Shown here piece after piece: positions 51,501-61,637 of a stretch of DNA of 64,000 nt. Under the pieces are notes generated by a model. That model had not been told where the DNA came from. It made no database searches and saw only the letters and a program-made list of their open reading frames with translations. Location of the stretch: contig JAUIRK010000791.1 in NCBI GenBank assembly GCA_030549495.1, positions 27,208 through 91,207 of the forward strand, written 5' to 3'. The position numbers were made by a program, and so were the translations under genes. Source of the stretch: Nectonema munidae (Eukaryota; Nematomorpha; Nectonematoida; Nectonematidae). Numbering within the stretch: the first letter of the stretch is position 1; every line of letters begins with the position of its first letter.

Positions 51501-52100
51501 GTTTCTCATAACTGTCAAACACTAAAGCGAAGGTGTATATGACTTCTGGTTCTAGGAATGAAAAAATTCTTCTCTAACCGTTTTTCTACTCTGTTAGCGC
51601 ATTGTCATCTAAATGGCTTGCCTAGATAGGGAAAGGTATGATAGAGCTCAGTTCAGTTCTTAGTTTTTCACGAAACTTGGCTCGTTCTCCTAATGTATTC
51701 CAGCAAAACTAGTGCTACAATTATTATTGGAAGAATCTGATTTTTGCCTTTCTCTACACCTGATTTTAATTCCGATTTTGGGTTATTTTAAAAAATGATT
51801 ATGATTCTGATTACAATTCTATGGATTTTTGTGATTATGATTATAATCAGAATCTACTCCAACTCTAGTCAGGAATCGCATTATTACTGACTTCCAATTC
51901 CGACTCTTTGTTCGTTGCTATGACTTCGAAACTCTGAATTCTGAATAAATTTCTTCTTGTAATAATAATTCGTTTTTTTTTTGTGTTTTTAGTTGAAAGC
52001 ATTGGGTTTTTCCGAGTCTGCCGTGATTGAAGCGTATTTTGCATGCGAGAAAAACGAAGAATTGGCTGCAAATTTCCTCTTCTCGAACTTGGATGATTAA
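39508..52100 (+). CDS. RAD23: UV excision repair protein RAD23 (eight exons, complete)
   Basis: Exons: 39508-39573, 39622-39700, 41250-41451, 43605-43830, 44052-44217, 47006-47130, 49288-49530, 51993-52100. All junctions are GT-AG and the frame closes through every one, giving 404 residues (human RAD23B 409). Domains: ubiquitin-like 1-75 (with [20 protein letters not shown]), UBA1 about 154-193 ([20 protein letters not shown]), XPC-binding about 248-304 ([20 protein letters not shown]), UBA2 about 361-402 ([19 protein letters not shown]). The family delivers ubiquitylated proteins to the proteasome through the UBL domain and stabilises XPC in nucleotide excision repair. Ser/Thr/Lys- and acid-rich linkers join the domains; residues 303-325 are notably acidic. 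Exon 1 holds only 22 codons and has an in-frame upstream ATG (39397), but family alignment supports 39508. Introns of up to 2.8 kb contain mobile-element debris. Confidence 0.96.
41615..41720 (+). other. GC-rich island with short frame in RAD23 intron 3
   Basis: A 29-codon open stretch (ending at TAA near 41720) reads [20 protein letters not shown] after an ATG at 41651. Its base composition differs sharply from the surrounding intron. There is no acceptor AG at its left edge. It may be an element fragment; unidentified. Confidence 0.25.
43356..43397 (+). repeat. Solitary terminal repeat of the USP-associated element
   Basis: AACTAGTCAGTCCCGTGGTC and the following 22 bp match the inverted repeats at 54759-54800 and 55389-55430 with a few mismatches. 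Downstream, GTGTGTATTTTGTTATATGG followed by CTGATGAG also resembles sequence near 54500 and 55000. It lies in RAD23 intron 3. Confidence 0.7.
45590..45720 (-). mobile_element. Possible third tRNA-derived SINE
   Basis: On the - strand GATAAGCAGTGCAAGCTCAG could be an A-box region and GGTGGCTTCGAATCCCC a B box about 35 nt later. Only one copy is seen in the window, so the call rests on these boxes. Confidence 0.35.
47660..47960. mobile_element. hAT-type MITE in RAD23 intron 6
   Basis: A 301-bp element with ends TAGAGAGATGTATTGG and (inverted) TAGAGATGTATCGAATG. The flanks AGAAATAT and ACAAATGT match at 6 of 8 bases, in keeping with an old 8-bp duplication. Internal sequence resembles 22865-23070 beside the hAT transposase relic, so it is probably an internal-deletion derivative. 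A related left end lies near 50017. Confidence 0.72.
48092..48175 (+). mobile_element. hAT terminus fragment
   Basis: CAGTGGTTTTCAACCTGG is close to the CAGTGGTTCTCAA ends of Charlie-like hAT elements. The other end is not found nearby. Confidence 0.45.
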
Positions 52101-52144
52101 AATACACTTTTTTGTCTTCATCTTTTCCAACACACATTTGCCAA

Positions 52145-52150
52145 AATAAA
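52145..52150 (+). terminator. RAD23 polyadenylation signal
   Basis: AATAAA 45 bp after the RAD23 stop codon, the first such hexamer downstream. Confidence 0.7.
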
Positions 52151-52461
52151 ATTTTAAAGTGTTCTTTAAATTCCGCCATTTTTGATCATTTGCCCATACG
52201 TAGACATCGTTTATCCGAACAGGACATTAAAAAAATGTCTTTTCTTTTTAATCTGTGCTTGTTAGCAGACTTTGCATAATACCTTTTTTGTTTTGAGGCT
52301 AATCGGAATATTTAGTTTCTAAGATTTTCTAAGGAAAAAGAGTTAAAAGGGATTCTATTCTTTGAATGTTTTGCAATAAGTGGGTTATATAGGTGCTCTA
52401 TGATTAAGGATAGTTTATTAAAAGAAGTCGAACTTATTTTGACTTTATGTATTCATTATTA

Positions 52462-52612
52462 TAAAGGTAAAGGTAACGTGGGATGTTTTCATCGAGAAGG
52501 CACAATTGCGCCGCTTGTATCGAACTATGAGAAAGTAGACTTGATGCGGGTTCGAACCCAAGACCTTGAGTTATCGAAACACAGTACCTAACCAACCTTA
52601 CTCACGCCCCCA
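52462..52612 (-). mobile_element. tRNA-derived SINE, family B, copy 3
   Basis: Near full-length copy: B box GGGTTCGAACCC and A-box region GAGTAAGGTTGGTTAGG on the - strand. The far end carries the GTAAAGGTAACGTGGGATG segment. It is highly similar to 17941-18080. Confidence 0.8.
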
Positions 52613-52887
52613 ATTTATAAATTTGATTATAAATAAGATATCATTTGTTTCTGAAAACTTTTTTCAAAAATTAGCATTTTAGTATGAAACAATGTATTTA
52701 GAAATGTTTTCTGGTTTAAAATTTATTTTTTATCAAACTTTTCCAATATAAATAAAGAGAAAGAGTGCTCTTCTGCTCAAGAAGTAGCTTGACAATTTTG
52801 TAGGAAGGAATAAGTTAATTCCGATATAATTTTGTTTTCAAGATTCATAATATTCATTATTTTGAAATCTTTTGTCAATACGATTTT

Positions 52888-53872
52888 TTAATTGACAATC
52901 ATCTTGACGAAATTCAAATGCATATAGGTTTGATATGCAATCTTTATAGTGAAATGAGATGAAAGGGATTTTTCTACAATTTCAGAGAGCTGAAAGTAGT
53001 TGGATTTTATATACAAAAGACTTTTAACTAATAAATCTTCATCATGAACAACTTCAGGAGCTCTTCTAACAAAAGTACTTCCATCGTTTTCAATTTCGTC
53101 ACCTATTTTTCTCACTGTGGGTAAGTATTCTGTGTAGTAGTTTGCTGCCTTCAGCCAGCTTGCCCATCGGATGATGGGAAAAGGAGGATATCCAATAGAT
53201 TTGAACAGGTTTCTTCTCATTTTACTATTACAAGTAAGCATTTTAATAGAGCCAATCAACTCTCATAACTCAGTTATGCATCAAATCAGAAAAAGAAGTG
53301 ACAAAACATATTTGGGAAAAGTAGTTTCCGAGGTTTTCCAGCAGAAGTATAATATTGAACAGTGTCTGAGAAAGTCTTCTTCTTCCATTTTGAAATTTCA
53401 AACCACGTCATCAACTATATATACCATTTTAAGTTGTAAAGTGTCTTTTTTCAATTCCAATTTGTCCAATAGTTAAGTCCTAAATGGTCTTTTTCCATTT
53501 TATCCTTTTAAAACTTAAAATGGCATATATGTGTGAGTTTCATGGAATTCAAACGTTCTTCTAACCATTGACCGCTTTTCAATTTCTCCTATCAAAATAT
53601 TCGCAACAATATTTGAAGAAATTTCACTTTCGTCTACCACCAGAAAAATCTTTTTTTTGAGTAAAAGTGTTTTTAATTGGCAATATTTTCCTTCTGTCAG
53701 TTCATCAACTCACACTTCTGTTTTCTTGAAAGTTTGAACGATTATGTTTCTTCACAAAGAATGTTTATACTTTGCAAAGTTTACAGTAAATATAGCTGAA
53801 ATAGTAAACTCATTAGGATAATTCTTTACATAAATGTTCATTTTGAACGAGTCACTTTTAGCTGTTTTAGGC
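52888..53872 (-). pseudogene. hAT-like transposase relic of the DUF659 type
   Basis: On the - strand an ATG at 53872 opens a frame reading MPKTAKSDSFKMNIYVKNY, like the N-termini of CGGBP1-related hAT proteins. After frameshifts comes KKKIFLVVDESEISSNIVAN near 53650, resembling the DUF659 D-E-T catalytic region. A 123-codon frame (53259-52888) with YPPFPIIRWASWLKAANYYT is the segment before the hAT core. The end of the transposase is missing. Frame breaks make it inactive. The + strand frame at 53171-53476 is its antisense. Confidence 0.6.
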
Positions 53873-54758
53873 ATGATGTGAAAATGTTTAATTTGGTCTA
53901 AATTAAAATTTATAAATTTTGAGCAGAGTTGATGAAAATTAGCTAATATAATGAAAAACTATAATTATTTTGAAAACATTACATATAAAAATTCTGGCTT
54001 CAGAAAAAAAGAATATATCAACATGACAAAATTATTTAGAGCTAATATATTGAAATAAATCATTATAAATATTAATTATCAACAACATTTGTTCAAAGAA
54101 TCGAATATTAATAAGTAGAAAAGTTTTGATTTGTTTTTACTTTCCCGAAAATTCCTTTAAAACATATCCTATAATTGAACAAATATTTATTCATATAGTT
54201 GTAAAAACGGCTAGACCTTTGAGCTTAATGGGAAAGGAATCCTAATTTTAACTTACCCCTTCATTTGATATAGGAATCCTGGAATTTGAAGAATAGTTCA
54301 CAAATTTCTCAGCACAACAAAGATTTGTGTCATTACTTAGCTCATATAAGAAAGCATCCCCTATAATTCGGCCATTGTTTGCCGTCTTTCTTTAAATAGG
54401 AGTTTTGCGTGTAATTCTTTTGTGGTATGATGAGTGGCTTTATTTTCGTGAATTTCTCTGGTCCGTTACCGACGACTTATTTAGATAGGCCCTTTGTGTG
54501 TACTTTTTGGTGTGTGATGAGTTGTTTCATCGGTTGATATGATTGGTCCGTTGGGGTTGACAGAAAGTGACAGTAAACTCTCACTTCTCATTGGCTAATT
54601 ATATGAAGTTACCAATACTCTGTGCTGTATTTGTTTGCAATTCATTACTTATAAAAAAACATCACCTCAAGATGTCTCGCTTTATTATGTTTATGCTTAT
54701 GCTGTTTTTCTGGAGTTTTACTAAACTCTCAGGGACATGCCACAATACGATATTTATC
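53873..54758. other. Spacer with repeated motif of the USP element family
   Basis: At 54420-54600 two units contain TGTGATGAGT-like and GATTGGTCCGTT-like motifs that recur at 54990-55160 and 43410-43450. This suggests that the mobile family extends left of the inverted repeat at 54759. Confidence 0.45.
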
Positions 54759-55168
54759 AACTAGCCGGTCCCGTGGTCGTTTCTCCCTTCCCTCGAAACA
54801 GGTTTTTTCGCTGCGTGATAACAGGGGATAGTGATAAATTGAGTGCTACATTAAAAGCTAAACTATAACTTTTCAACCAAAGAAGGTCAAGTATTAGTAA
54901 AGAATAGCAAGAACACAATAAAATATTCACAGTATACAAACAGTGAGCTGGCGTGTGTGTGTGGTGTGTGGCATTGCTGGTTGAAATTATTAGTGTGATT
55001 TTTATATGGTGTGATGAGTTTGATGCGTGTTTGTCGCTTGAAGCATTCTGATTGGTTGAAATTATTCATATGTTTTATGGGTATTTTTATATGTGTGATG
55101 AGTTTATATAACTGTAGTGTGAGTGTCTCTACAAGCATTCTGATTGGTTGAAATATCTTTTTTATATT

Positions 55169-55208
<40 letters not shown>

Positions 55209-55430
55209 AAAACATCATCACATAATAAAATACTATTATTAACAAAAAAAATAATACACACAAACCAATTTTTTTGGTGCACCTCAAAAAAAAAAAAAAA
55301 AGGGGGTCCCGGGGTTGTTTGGGGGGGAGAGGAAATTTATTAATAATTAAAAAAAAATATTATTAAATATATGTTTTTAGTGGGGGGATGTTTCGAGCGA
55401 AGCGAGAAACGACCACGGGACCGGCTAGTT
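54759..55430. mobile_element. 672-bp element with 42-bp terminal inverted repeats
   Basis: Left arm 54759-54800 and right arm 55389-55430 are inverted copies matching at 40 of 42 positions (AACTAGCCGGTCCCGTGGTC... and its complement). Inside, 54817-54925 is about 90 percent like 55437-55534, the sequence that leads into the USP reading frame, so the element looks like a deleted relative of a USP-bearing one. It also has two copies of AGCATTCTGATTGGTTGAAA (near 55041 and 55133), a 29-nt A-run and a G-rich patch. No clear target duplication. Confidence 0.7.
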
Positions 55431-56818
55431 ATAATATAGATGATAACAATAATGATAAATTAAGTACTACATTGAAACTAAACTATAACTTTTTAACAAA
55501 GATAGGTCAAGTATTAGTAAAGAATAGCAAGAACATGTCAATAGAAATATTCAAGGATGAAGAAGAATATGTTAAAAAAATAAGTGAGATTCCTGGAGTT
55601 TGTCAAGTTTGTAGTTTGTTTAATCTCATTAGCTATTTTGTAATCTTAAGTATATATTTAAAAAGTGTGAAATTAATTATTTATATCACTTTCCTTTGCA
55701 TTCGCCAAGGAAAAAAATGGACACAAAATTTACAACTTAAAAAAGAGCAACCCCCGAAAAAGGTTCGTAAAAATAAAAATAAAAAAAACAAACTTAAAAA
55801 GTCAAATTTAATAGAAAAGAAAGAAAACTCAGAATCAGAAAGTATCAAAAACATACCTTTACCGGTAGAAACAGTTAAGAACAAGGACAGTCAAAAAGCC
55901 TTTGTATTGATAGAAAAGAAAGAAAATGAGAAAAGAGAAACACAAAACGATAGCTCAGAGTCCAAAACTCCCAAAGTAAATCCATTTCCAAGTAGTGAAA
56001 AGATTATCAAGAAACCTCCTGGATTTATCAATGACAGACTGAATTGTTACGCCAATTCCTTAATTCAATGTATTTTCAACTTGCCAAATATTGAAGAAGC
56101 AATAGGCGGAAACAAACTCTTAAAAGAACTGTATCAGAGTTACACAACCAAGAAGGGTCCTTTATCGAACAGAGCGTTTAGGAAGTCAATTGACAAGAAG
56201 AGATACGATGGCAAAAGTACACAAGACCCTCTCGAATTTCTGGATGATGTATTTTTGAAGTGCCCACAACTTGAATTGCCTTTTAACATAATTACAAGGA
56301 CACACTTTTCATGTGAATGTGGCCACCAAGTATACAATGACATAGAAAATCAAAAAGGTCTGCAAGTCAATTACAACGAAGGAGAGATGATGGACGTAGA
56401 AGAAGCAACCAATAGGAGCACGCAAGAAATAATGAGCGAAAGGAAATGTTCTGAATGCGGCAGATACATGAAGGAGAAAATGGACATACTTTCTTCTCCC
56501 ATGTACTTGATTGTCAGAACGAACATTTTCAACTACAGGAACCAAACGAAGAACAGAATACACTTGAAGACGCTAGAAACGTTGAACTTAAATGCATCCA
56601 AGAAAGAGTCCTACAAATTCGTAGGTTCTATTTTCCATAACGGCCATTATAATCCAGATTCATTTTATCATTACACATCTTTAATAAAAACAAATGAAAA
56701 GGGAAGCTACATTTACGCGGATGACAAAAGAGTTGACATAACTAAGGAGATTCCACTAGGTTATTACTTGGACGACATTATCGGAAGTACATATGTCATG
56801 TTTTTTTCGAAAATATAA
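55388..56818 (+). CDS. Ubiquitin-specific protease domain protein (C19 family), single exon
   Basis: The open frame encodes 476 residues. The first ATG (55388) lies inside an inverted repeat; residue 50 (ATG at 55535, MSIEIFKDEEEYV) is a more natural start. Residues 72-105 are hydrophobic and could be a membrane helix or an unspliced intron. Residues 115-210 are Lys/Glu-rich. The catalytic domain spans about 210-474: Cys box PGFINDRLNCYANSLIQ with catalytic Cys220; a zinc ribbon CxC (309, 311) and CxxC (354, 357); and a His box with FHNGHYNP then FYHYTSL, where His428 is the likely catalytic His. YIYADDKRVD supplies the Asp. Such enzymes remove ubiquitin from proteins. The domain is short for a USP, but every key residue is present and the frame is intact, so it may be active. 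Sequence homologous to the nearby inverted-repeat element leads straight into the frame, suggesting it is element cargo. Confidence 0.85.
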   Translation: MFRAKRETTTGPASYNIDDNNNDKLSTTLKLNYNFLTKIGQVLVKNSKNMSIEIFKDEEEYVKKISEIPGVCQVCSLFNLISYFVILSIYLKSVKLIIYITFLCIRQGKKWTQNLQLKKEQPPKKVRKNKNKKNKLKKSNLIEKKENSESESIKNIPLPVETVKNKDSQKAFVLIEKKENEKRETQNDSSESKTPKVNPFPSSEKIIKKPPGFINDRLNCYANSLIQCIFNLPNIEEAIGGNKLLKELYQSYTTKKGPLSNRAFRKSIDKKRYDGKSTQDPLEFLDDVFLKCPQLELPFNIITRTHFSCECGHQVYNDIENQKGLQVNYNEGEMMDVEEATNRSTQEIMSERKCSECGRYMKEKMDILSSPMYLIVRTNIFNYRNQTKNRIHLKTLETLNLNASKKESYKFVGSIFHNGHYNPDSFYHYTSLIKTNEKGSYIYADDKRVDITKEIPLGYYLDDIIGSTYVMFFSKI

Positions 56819-57029
56819 TAACTCCAAGATATATATCTATTCATTATAAAAAAGATTTTTCATATTTATTTCATTATATACTAGCAGTTGTAAAAAATTT
56901 CCGTTAAGGGTTGTAAAAAGAAAGGTAATCAAGAATATTTAAAGAATTTTGCTAAGGGTTTTAAAAGACAAATAATGTAAAAGAAACTAATATATATAAA
57001 AATAAATCTACTAATTCGTTAACAAATTA

Positions 57030-57260
57030 AAATGGGAGGGGCCGTCTGACACCGGCATTAGAATAGTGTTAGCCTATCATCTGCGTGTCGTAAGAGGCGA
57101 CTCAAAGATGGAGGTTGGTCTGTGCCATTAATCAGGCAACAATGAGTGTGAGAATTCTGGCTCACATGAGACCCCCGTCTTCGGACGGATAATACCTCTT
57201 TTTGGAGGGGGGACCTGAATTCCAGGAATGAGACACAATACATTCAACACATGACCCAAT
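57030..57260. repeat. GC-rich repeat-like segment, unclassified
   Basis: Contains GTCGTAAGAGGCGACTCAA, a string I associate with dispersed repeats of several arthropods, in a 200-bp stretch much richer in GC than its flanks. No second copy is present here, so the call depends on that recollection. Confidence 0.35.
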
Positions 57261-58101
57261 GCACCACTCTCTCCCCAAACCCTTTTAGGAAATGAGATTT
57301 GATGAAAAACTTTTCATTTCTTTCGAAATAGAAAAAGGGAGAATCTAAAGCATACTCCTCTTTCATATGGAAAGTTGATAAGAACTCAAATAAACAGAGG
57401 AGGAAATTTAGACAAAACGTTTATCAGTCAGTTTTTTTTAAAATATTATCAGTTTTTTGACATCATTAACTTAAATTTTTTTTGTTGAGTTTATTGACCT
57501 AAAAAAAAGTTCAAAACAACAGAAATTAAAAAAAATAATAAAACATATTTTTAATGCTAAGAAAATGCTATGCCCGCGTTTTAGCTTTATTGACTTTTGG
57601 TCGTCTCTCTATAGTTATTAGAGACGGTAAATGAAAAAGTTGAAGTAGAATTGGGGAAAACAATTTTGTTATCCCAGAGAGATTTTAGATAGGGTGATTA
57701 GTGTAGAGGATTCAGTGGAGCATTGAATAAATTTCTGGAAAGAAGTGGCTGAGAAAGAAATGAGAAAAAGACGTCCAACGAAAATGGGAAAAAGTGGAAA
57801 TATATAACATGGGGCCGTTTCATTTTTGCTGTCAGAATTTTTTTGCACGTTTCTGGAGGCTTGCAGAGGTTTTTATGCTGATTTGGAATATGCTAATTTT
57901 ATGGTTTGGCTAGCTCAACTTTTTCGCAATTCAGAGTTGTTTCAGAAAATAAATTTTTTGTCTTCATCACTTCATATACAAATTTATTTATGTTTATCAG
58001 TGTTCAAAAAGCTTTCTTTTGTTAGATATAATAAAATATGTATAGAAAGTGTTTAAACGACCCAGATGTGTTTTGTTATATTTGTCGTATAGTCGCGTTT
58101 C
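57261..58101. other. Spacer, nothing recognised
   Basis: AT-rich; the short frame at 57826-58056 (+) is not recognised. Confidence 0.4.
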
Positions 58102-58410
58102 TTGGCCAAGTGTCCAAAATTAAAATCCTATCATGCATATTTTGGGGTGGAACTGGGCGATCAGAACAAGCCATTTGCACCGCATATCAGTTGCAGAACT
58201 TGTGTTGAAGGTTTGAGAAAGCCTGAACTGGCTTTTGGAATTCCTATGGTTTGGTGTGAGCAGAAGGATCATTGCACAGATTGCTATTTTTGCTTGACAA
58301 ATTTGAAGGGCATAAACAAAAAGAAAAAAGCAGCAGTATTATTTCCAAGATGTTGCATGCGCGATTAAATCTGTTCCTCATGGTCCAGACGTGTCAGTCA
58401 TTTTCAAGCT

Positions 58411-58414
<4 letters not shown>

Positions 58415-58449
<35 letters not shown>
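58415..58449 (+). repeat. (GAT)n microsatellite
   Basis: About 12 GAT units encoding an Asp run inside the pseudogene; the unit count probably varies between individuals. Confidence 0.9.
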
Positions 58450-58970
58450 GTGAATCCTCTTTCGACAATTCCTTTACATGTACTATGAATAATTCTGAAC
58501 CAATTCGCATGACTCAAGCTAAGCTTAATGATTTGGTCAGAGACTTGGCCCTGTCGAAAGAATCTGCTCAGTTATTTAGCCCCAGAAACTGCATTTGCCT
58601 GGTATAGGGAAAGAGAAAAAGGATTTAGAGAGTTTTTTGCTTACAACAGCGACTCTTCTTTTGTTTATTGTAAGAATGTTGGAAAGTTGATTGAAACTTT
58701 AGGAGTCGAATACCATTCTAAGGAGTGGCGCCTTTTTTGGACACTTCTCTTAAAAGTTTCAAAGCTGTTTTCCTGAACATCGGCAACACTTTTGCATCTG
58801 TTCTTTTGGTTCATTCTGTGGGAATGAAAGAAAACAAATATCTTTCAGCACTTAAATATGAAAGAACATCAGTGGTTGATATGCGGAGATTTAAAAGTAC
58901 CTTTACTAAGTTTCATTTATTCTAACAAAAATTTGTATTTTTTATTATTAACTTTCAGGTTGTTGGTATC

Positions 58971-59033
58971 TTAACCCATTTACGGCCAATGTTCCTATTT
59001 TAGAACATAATGGCTTGGCCTTAAATGGGTTAA
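58971..59033. mobile_element. 63-bp TTAA hairpin MITE
   Basis: TTAACCCATTTACGGCC and, inverted at the other end, GGCCTTAAATGGGTTAA are near-perfect terminal repeats, and the whole is almost a single hairpin. Removing it to leave one TTAA restores the reading frame of the surrounding pseudogene (VVGILMGLKGRYTTF), which is how piggyBac-type elements insert and leave. A decayed relative may lie near 16630-16668. Confidence 0.82.
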
Positions 59034-59662
59034 TGGGGTTAAAAGGCAGATACACCACATTTCCATGCTTCTTGTGCTTATGGGATGGTCGAGTGGACGA
59101 CTTACATTTCAACAAAACAGAATGGCCTCCAAGAAACGAAATAAAAAAAGGATCACTTAACATTTTATCTGATCCTCTTGCACCGGCACAAAAGATCTTG
59201 CTTCCGCCTCTAAACATTAAACTTGGTCTCATGAAAAACTCCATTAAAGCACTTGATGAAGACAACTCAATCCAGGGATCAGAGAACTCATGAAGGACAG
59301 TACATTTGAAAAGTGTAAGAACATAAAGGAGAAAAAAGCATGGACTTCTTCCAAGTCATTAGTCGAAAATTTGGGCAACCTTCGAAATAACAACTACAAG
59401 GTCATAGTTAAAAAAACTTCTTCAGAACTTTAAGTGCCACGGGCGAGAATGTCGTTGAAAATTCATTTTTTTGACGCTCATCTGGATTTTTTTCCCAAAA
59501 CTGTGGAGATTACAACGAAGATCAAGGAGAGCGCTTCCATCAAGATATCCGACTAATGGAGGAAAGATATCAAGGTGTGTGGAACATTCACATGCTTGCC
59601 GACTATTGCTGCTGCCTCAAACGTGATAACCCGAGGCCCGAATACAAAATAGAAAAACAATA

Positions 59663-61081
59663 AAAAGGTCGTTTTTTGAATAAAAATTGAACGAATATTT
59701 ATTGATATTGGTAAAAGCGGCTAGCTAGACTCTAGCTTGGTGCGAAAGTAGCCGTAAAATCGATTATTTATTCTAGTGTATAATAATATCATAATATTAT
59801 TGATATATCATTCATAACTCTCAACTCTCCCGGCAATACCGGGAGACTCCCAGTTTTGGTTGCTTTCTTCCAGTCTTCAAATTTTCAGTTTTTATCTCCC
59901 AGATTTTAAAAATTTTATAATCAACATTTAAAAAAAATTGATATCAATTTTAAATTGATATTGTTGATGATATTGATGACAAGAGCAACAACATTCTTCA
60001 TTTGCGTTATTATATTTCCAAAATAAAAGTTCTTGGAACATTAAAAGATAGATTCAAAATACAATGCATATAAGAATGATTCATTTGGGAATTTGTTTTT
60101 GTTTAGCCAAAAGTATTTTACTGTGTTACTAACTAGTATACCTGTATTTTCCATTATTCCAATAAATTCTCAATTATATTTAACAAAATGCTTTTTTGTT
60201 AAAGAGAATTCTGAAGATTAATTCAGTTCTCCCTGCTTTAGTCAAAATCTCCCTGTGTTTTCAACAAAAAATCGAGAATCTCCAGATTTCAATAATTTAA
60301 GACTGTCAGGGATGTTCATTATGAAATATAAGTCAAATATTTTAGCAAAAACTTTAAAGATGCGCAATTTTTTTTTCATTAAAAAATGTCAATCTTTTAA
60401 TTTTTTCCTGTATTCAACAGTAAAAAAGTTCACAATGAATCCCCATCCCAGAATACCTTTTTGGTCACCACTTCACGGCTCGACATTTCGCAGTTTGATG
60501 CTTTGCCGCTAAAATGGTATTTTGCATGACTTGGTTATGTTGATTAGCTCTTTGATGAGATCTCCAAAAAGTTTGATGACATGCCTTCATATTTCAAGGT
60601 CGTTTGTGAATGAGGATTTTAGATGGTCATTTAAGGATTTCCCAGATTTACAACACACTTCTGCTGTATGTTGCAAGCAAAATGTTTGATCTATTTTCTT
60701 CGACCTAATTTATTAAAATGTTCTATTGGCTTGTATTTGTAGTTTAGTGTCTTTCTTGCATTCTCTTCTAAAACAATTTTCAAATTATTGTCTATAACCT
60801 TTTTAAGCCAAGACAAAAAATAAAAACATTCAAAAGTAATTAGACTAAATTTTTCTTCTAAAAACTTTGTACCCAAAAGCTCAGCTTTGCTTCTTTACAA
60901 AGGTGATTTCTTACTCAAAATATTAATTTGTGCAATAACTTCCTCCGATTACGCCCTTTAAGATTGGAACTTTTGTATATCTCTATATAGCGTTTATTTC
61001 TTTTATATCTCGTTAAAATCTATGTATTTTATGCATAATAGCTGGTTTATAATTCACATTTAATAAAAAAAACGTTCTAGA
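59663..61081. other. Spacer with a hairpin and CTCCC-rich segment
   Basis: TCTCCCGG-CAATA-CCGGGAGA at about 59826-59846 is a perfect hairpin, and CTCCC motifs recur to about 60290 (ATCTCCCAG, TCTCCCTG). This may be one decayed element. Nothing else recognised. Confidence 0.4.
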
Positions 61082-61153
61082 TTCACGAATATTTCAAATA
61101 ACGAATGGTTTTATCGAAGGAATTTTGTTCATAAACCTAGGTTCCACTGTAGT
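61082..61153. mobile_element. Tigger/mariner-type terminal repeat
   Basis: Ends CCTAGGTTCCACTG then TA. Read inward from the other strand it starts CAGTGGAACCTAGG, similar to the Tigger-type terminus at 13975. Only one end is visible. Confidence 0.5.
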
Positions 61154-61637
61154 TCTAGAAATTAATTATATATAACATTCAAAATTTCTATATTCATTTA
61201 TAGAATTTGTATTCATCAATTATTATCTCAATGATTTTAAGTCAAAAGAAAATTATAAAATATATTTCATGTTGTTTATAGATGGCGTTAAATAATTTTA
61301 TTTTTTTCAAAAAATCTAACTATTTTTTTCACTCATAAGGTAGGTGTTTCTAATTATTTTAATCAGAAATAAACTTTTAAGAATGCCTAAACATACTGCA
61401 TTCGATATATTAGTATTGGTGTATTAGTATAACCCACTCTGAAGGTTCGTCTGTGGTATTATCACTGCCTTCCCACCATACCATAGGAATGCCAAATGGT
61501 AGACGTTGAATCTTCTCGTTGCTCAACAAGCGCCGCAGAATTTCAAACATTAAATTTAAGGAGACAGGATTTAAGCTCATTTCGTTATAACATAAGATTT
61601 TCTTTTTTAGGTCTCAAACAATAAGGTTTGTGTCAAA

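Larger units (their letters stand above)
58102..59662 (+). pseudogene. Arthropod multicopy protein family, broken copy with one intron
   Basis: Reads, with at least three frameshifts, as a protein family found in many copies in arthropod genomes. Blocks in order: MAKCPKLKSYHAYFGVELGD, a Cys-rich CRTCVEGLR and DCYFCL region, IKSVPHGPDV (shifted frame), an Asp run, NDLVRDLALSKESAQ, APETAFAWYREREKGFREFF, EYHSKEWRLF, SFKAVFLNIGNTFASV, HQWLICGDLK, then after an intron PCFLCLWDGRVDD, LLPPLNIKLGLMKNSIKALD, PGIRELMKD, FFDAHLDFFP and DQGERFHQDIRLMEERYQG. The GT-AG intron is at 58897-58958. A GAT microsatellite expanded the Asp run, and a 63-bp TTAA element sits at 58971. A large piece before PGIRELMKD is missing. 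Function unknown; probably transposon-derived. Confidence 0.75.

Noticed and set aside
53171-53476. 101-codon + strand ORF
   Set aside because: Antisense of the DUF659-type hAT relic.
56309-56563. 84-codon - strand ORF
   Set aside because: Shadow of the USP coding region.
59015-59293. Independent 92-codon gene
   Set aside because: It is an internal block of the arthropod multicopy pseudogene, and its ATG lies inside the 63-bp inserted element.
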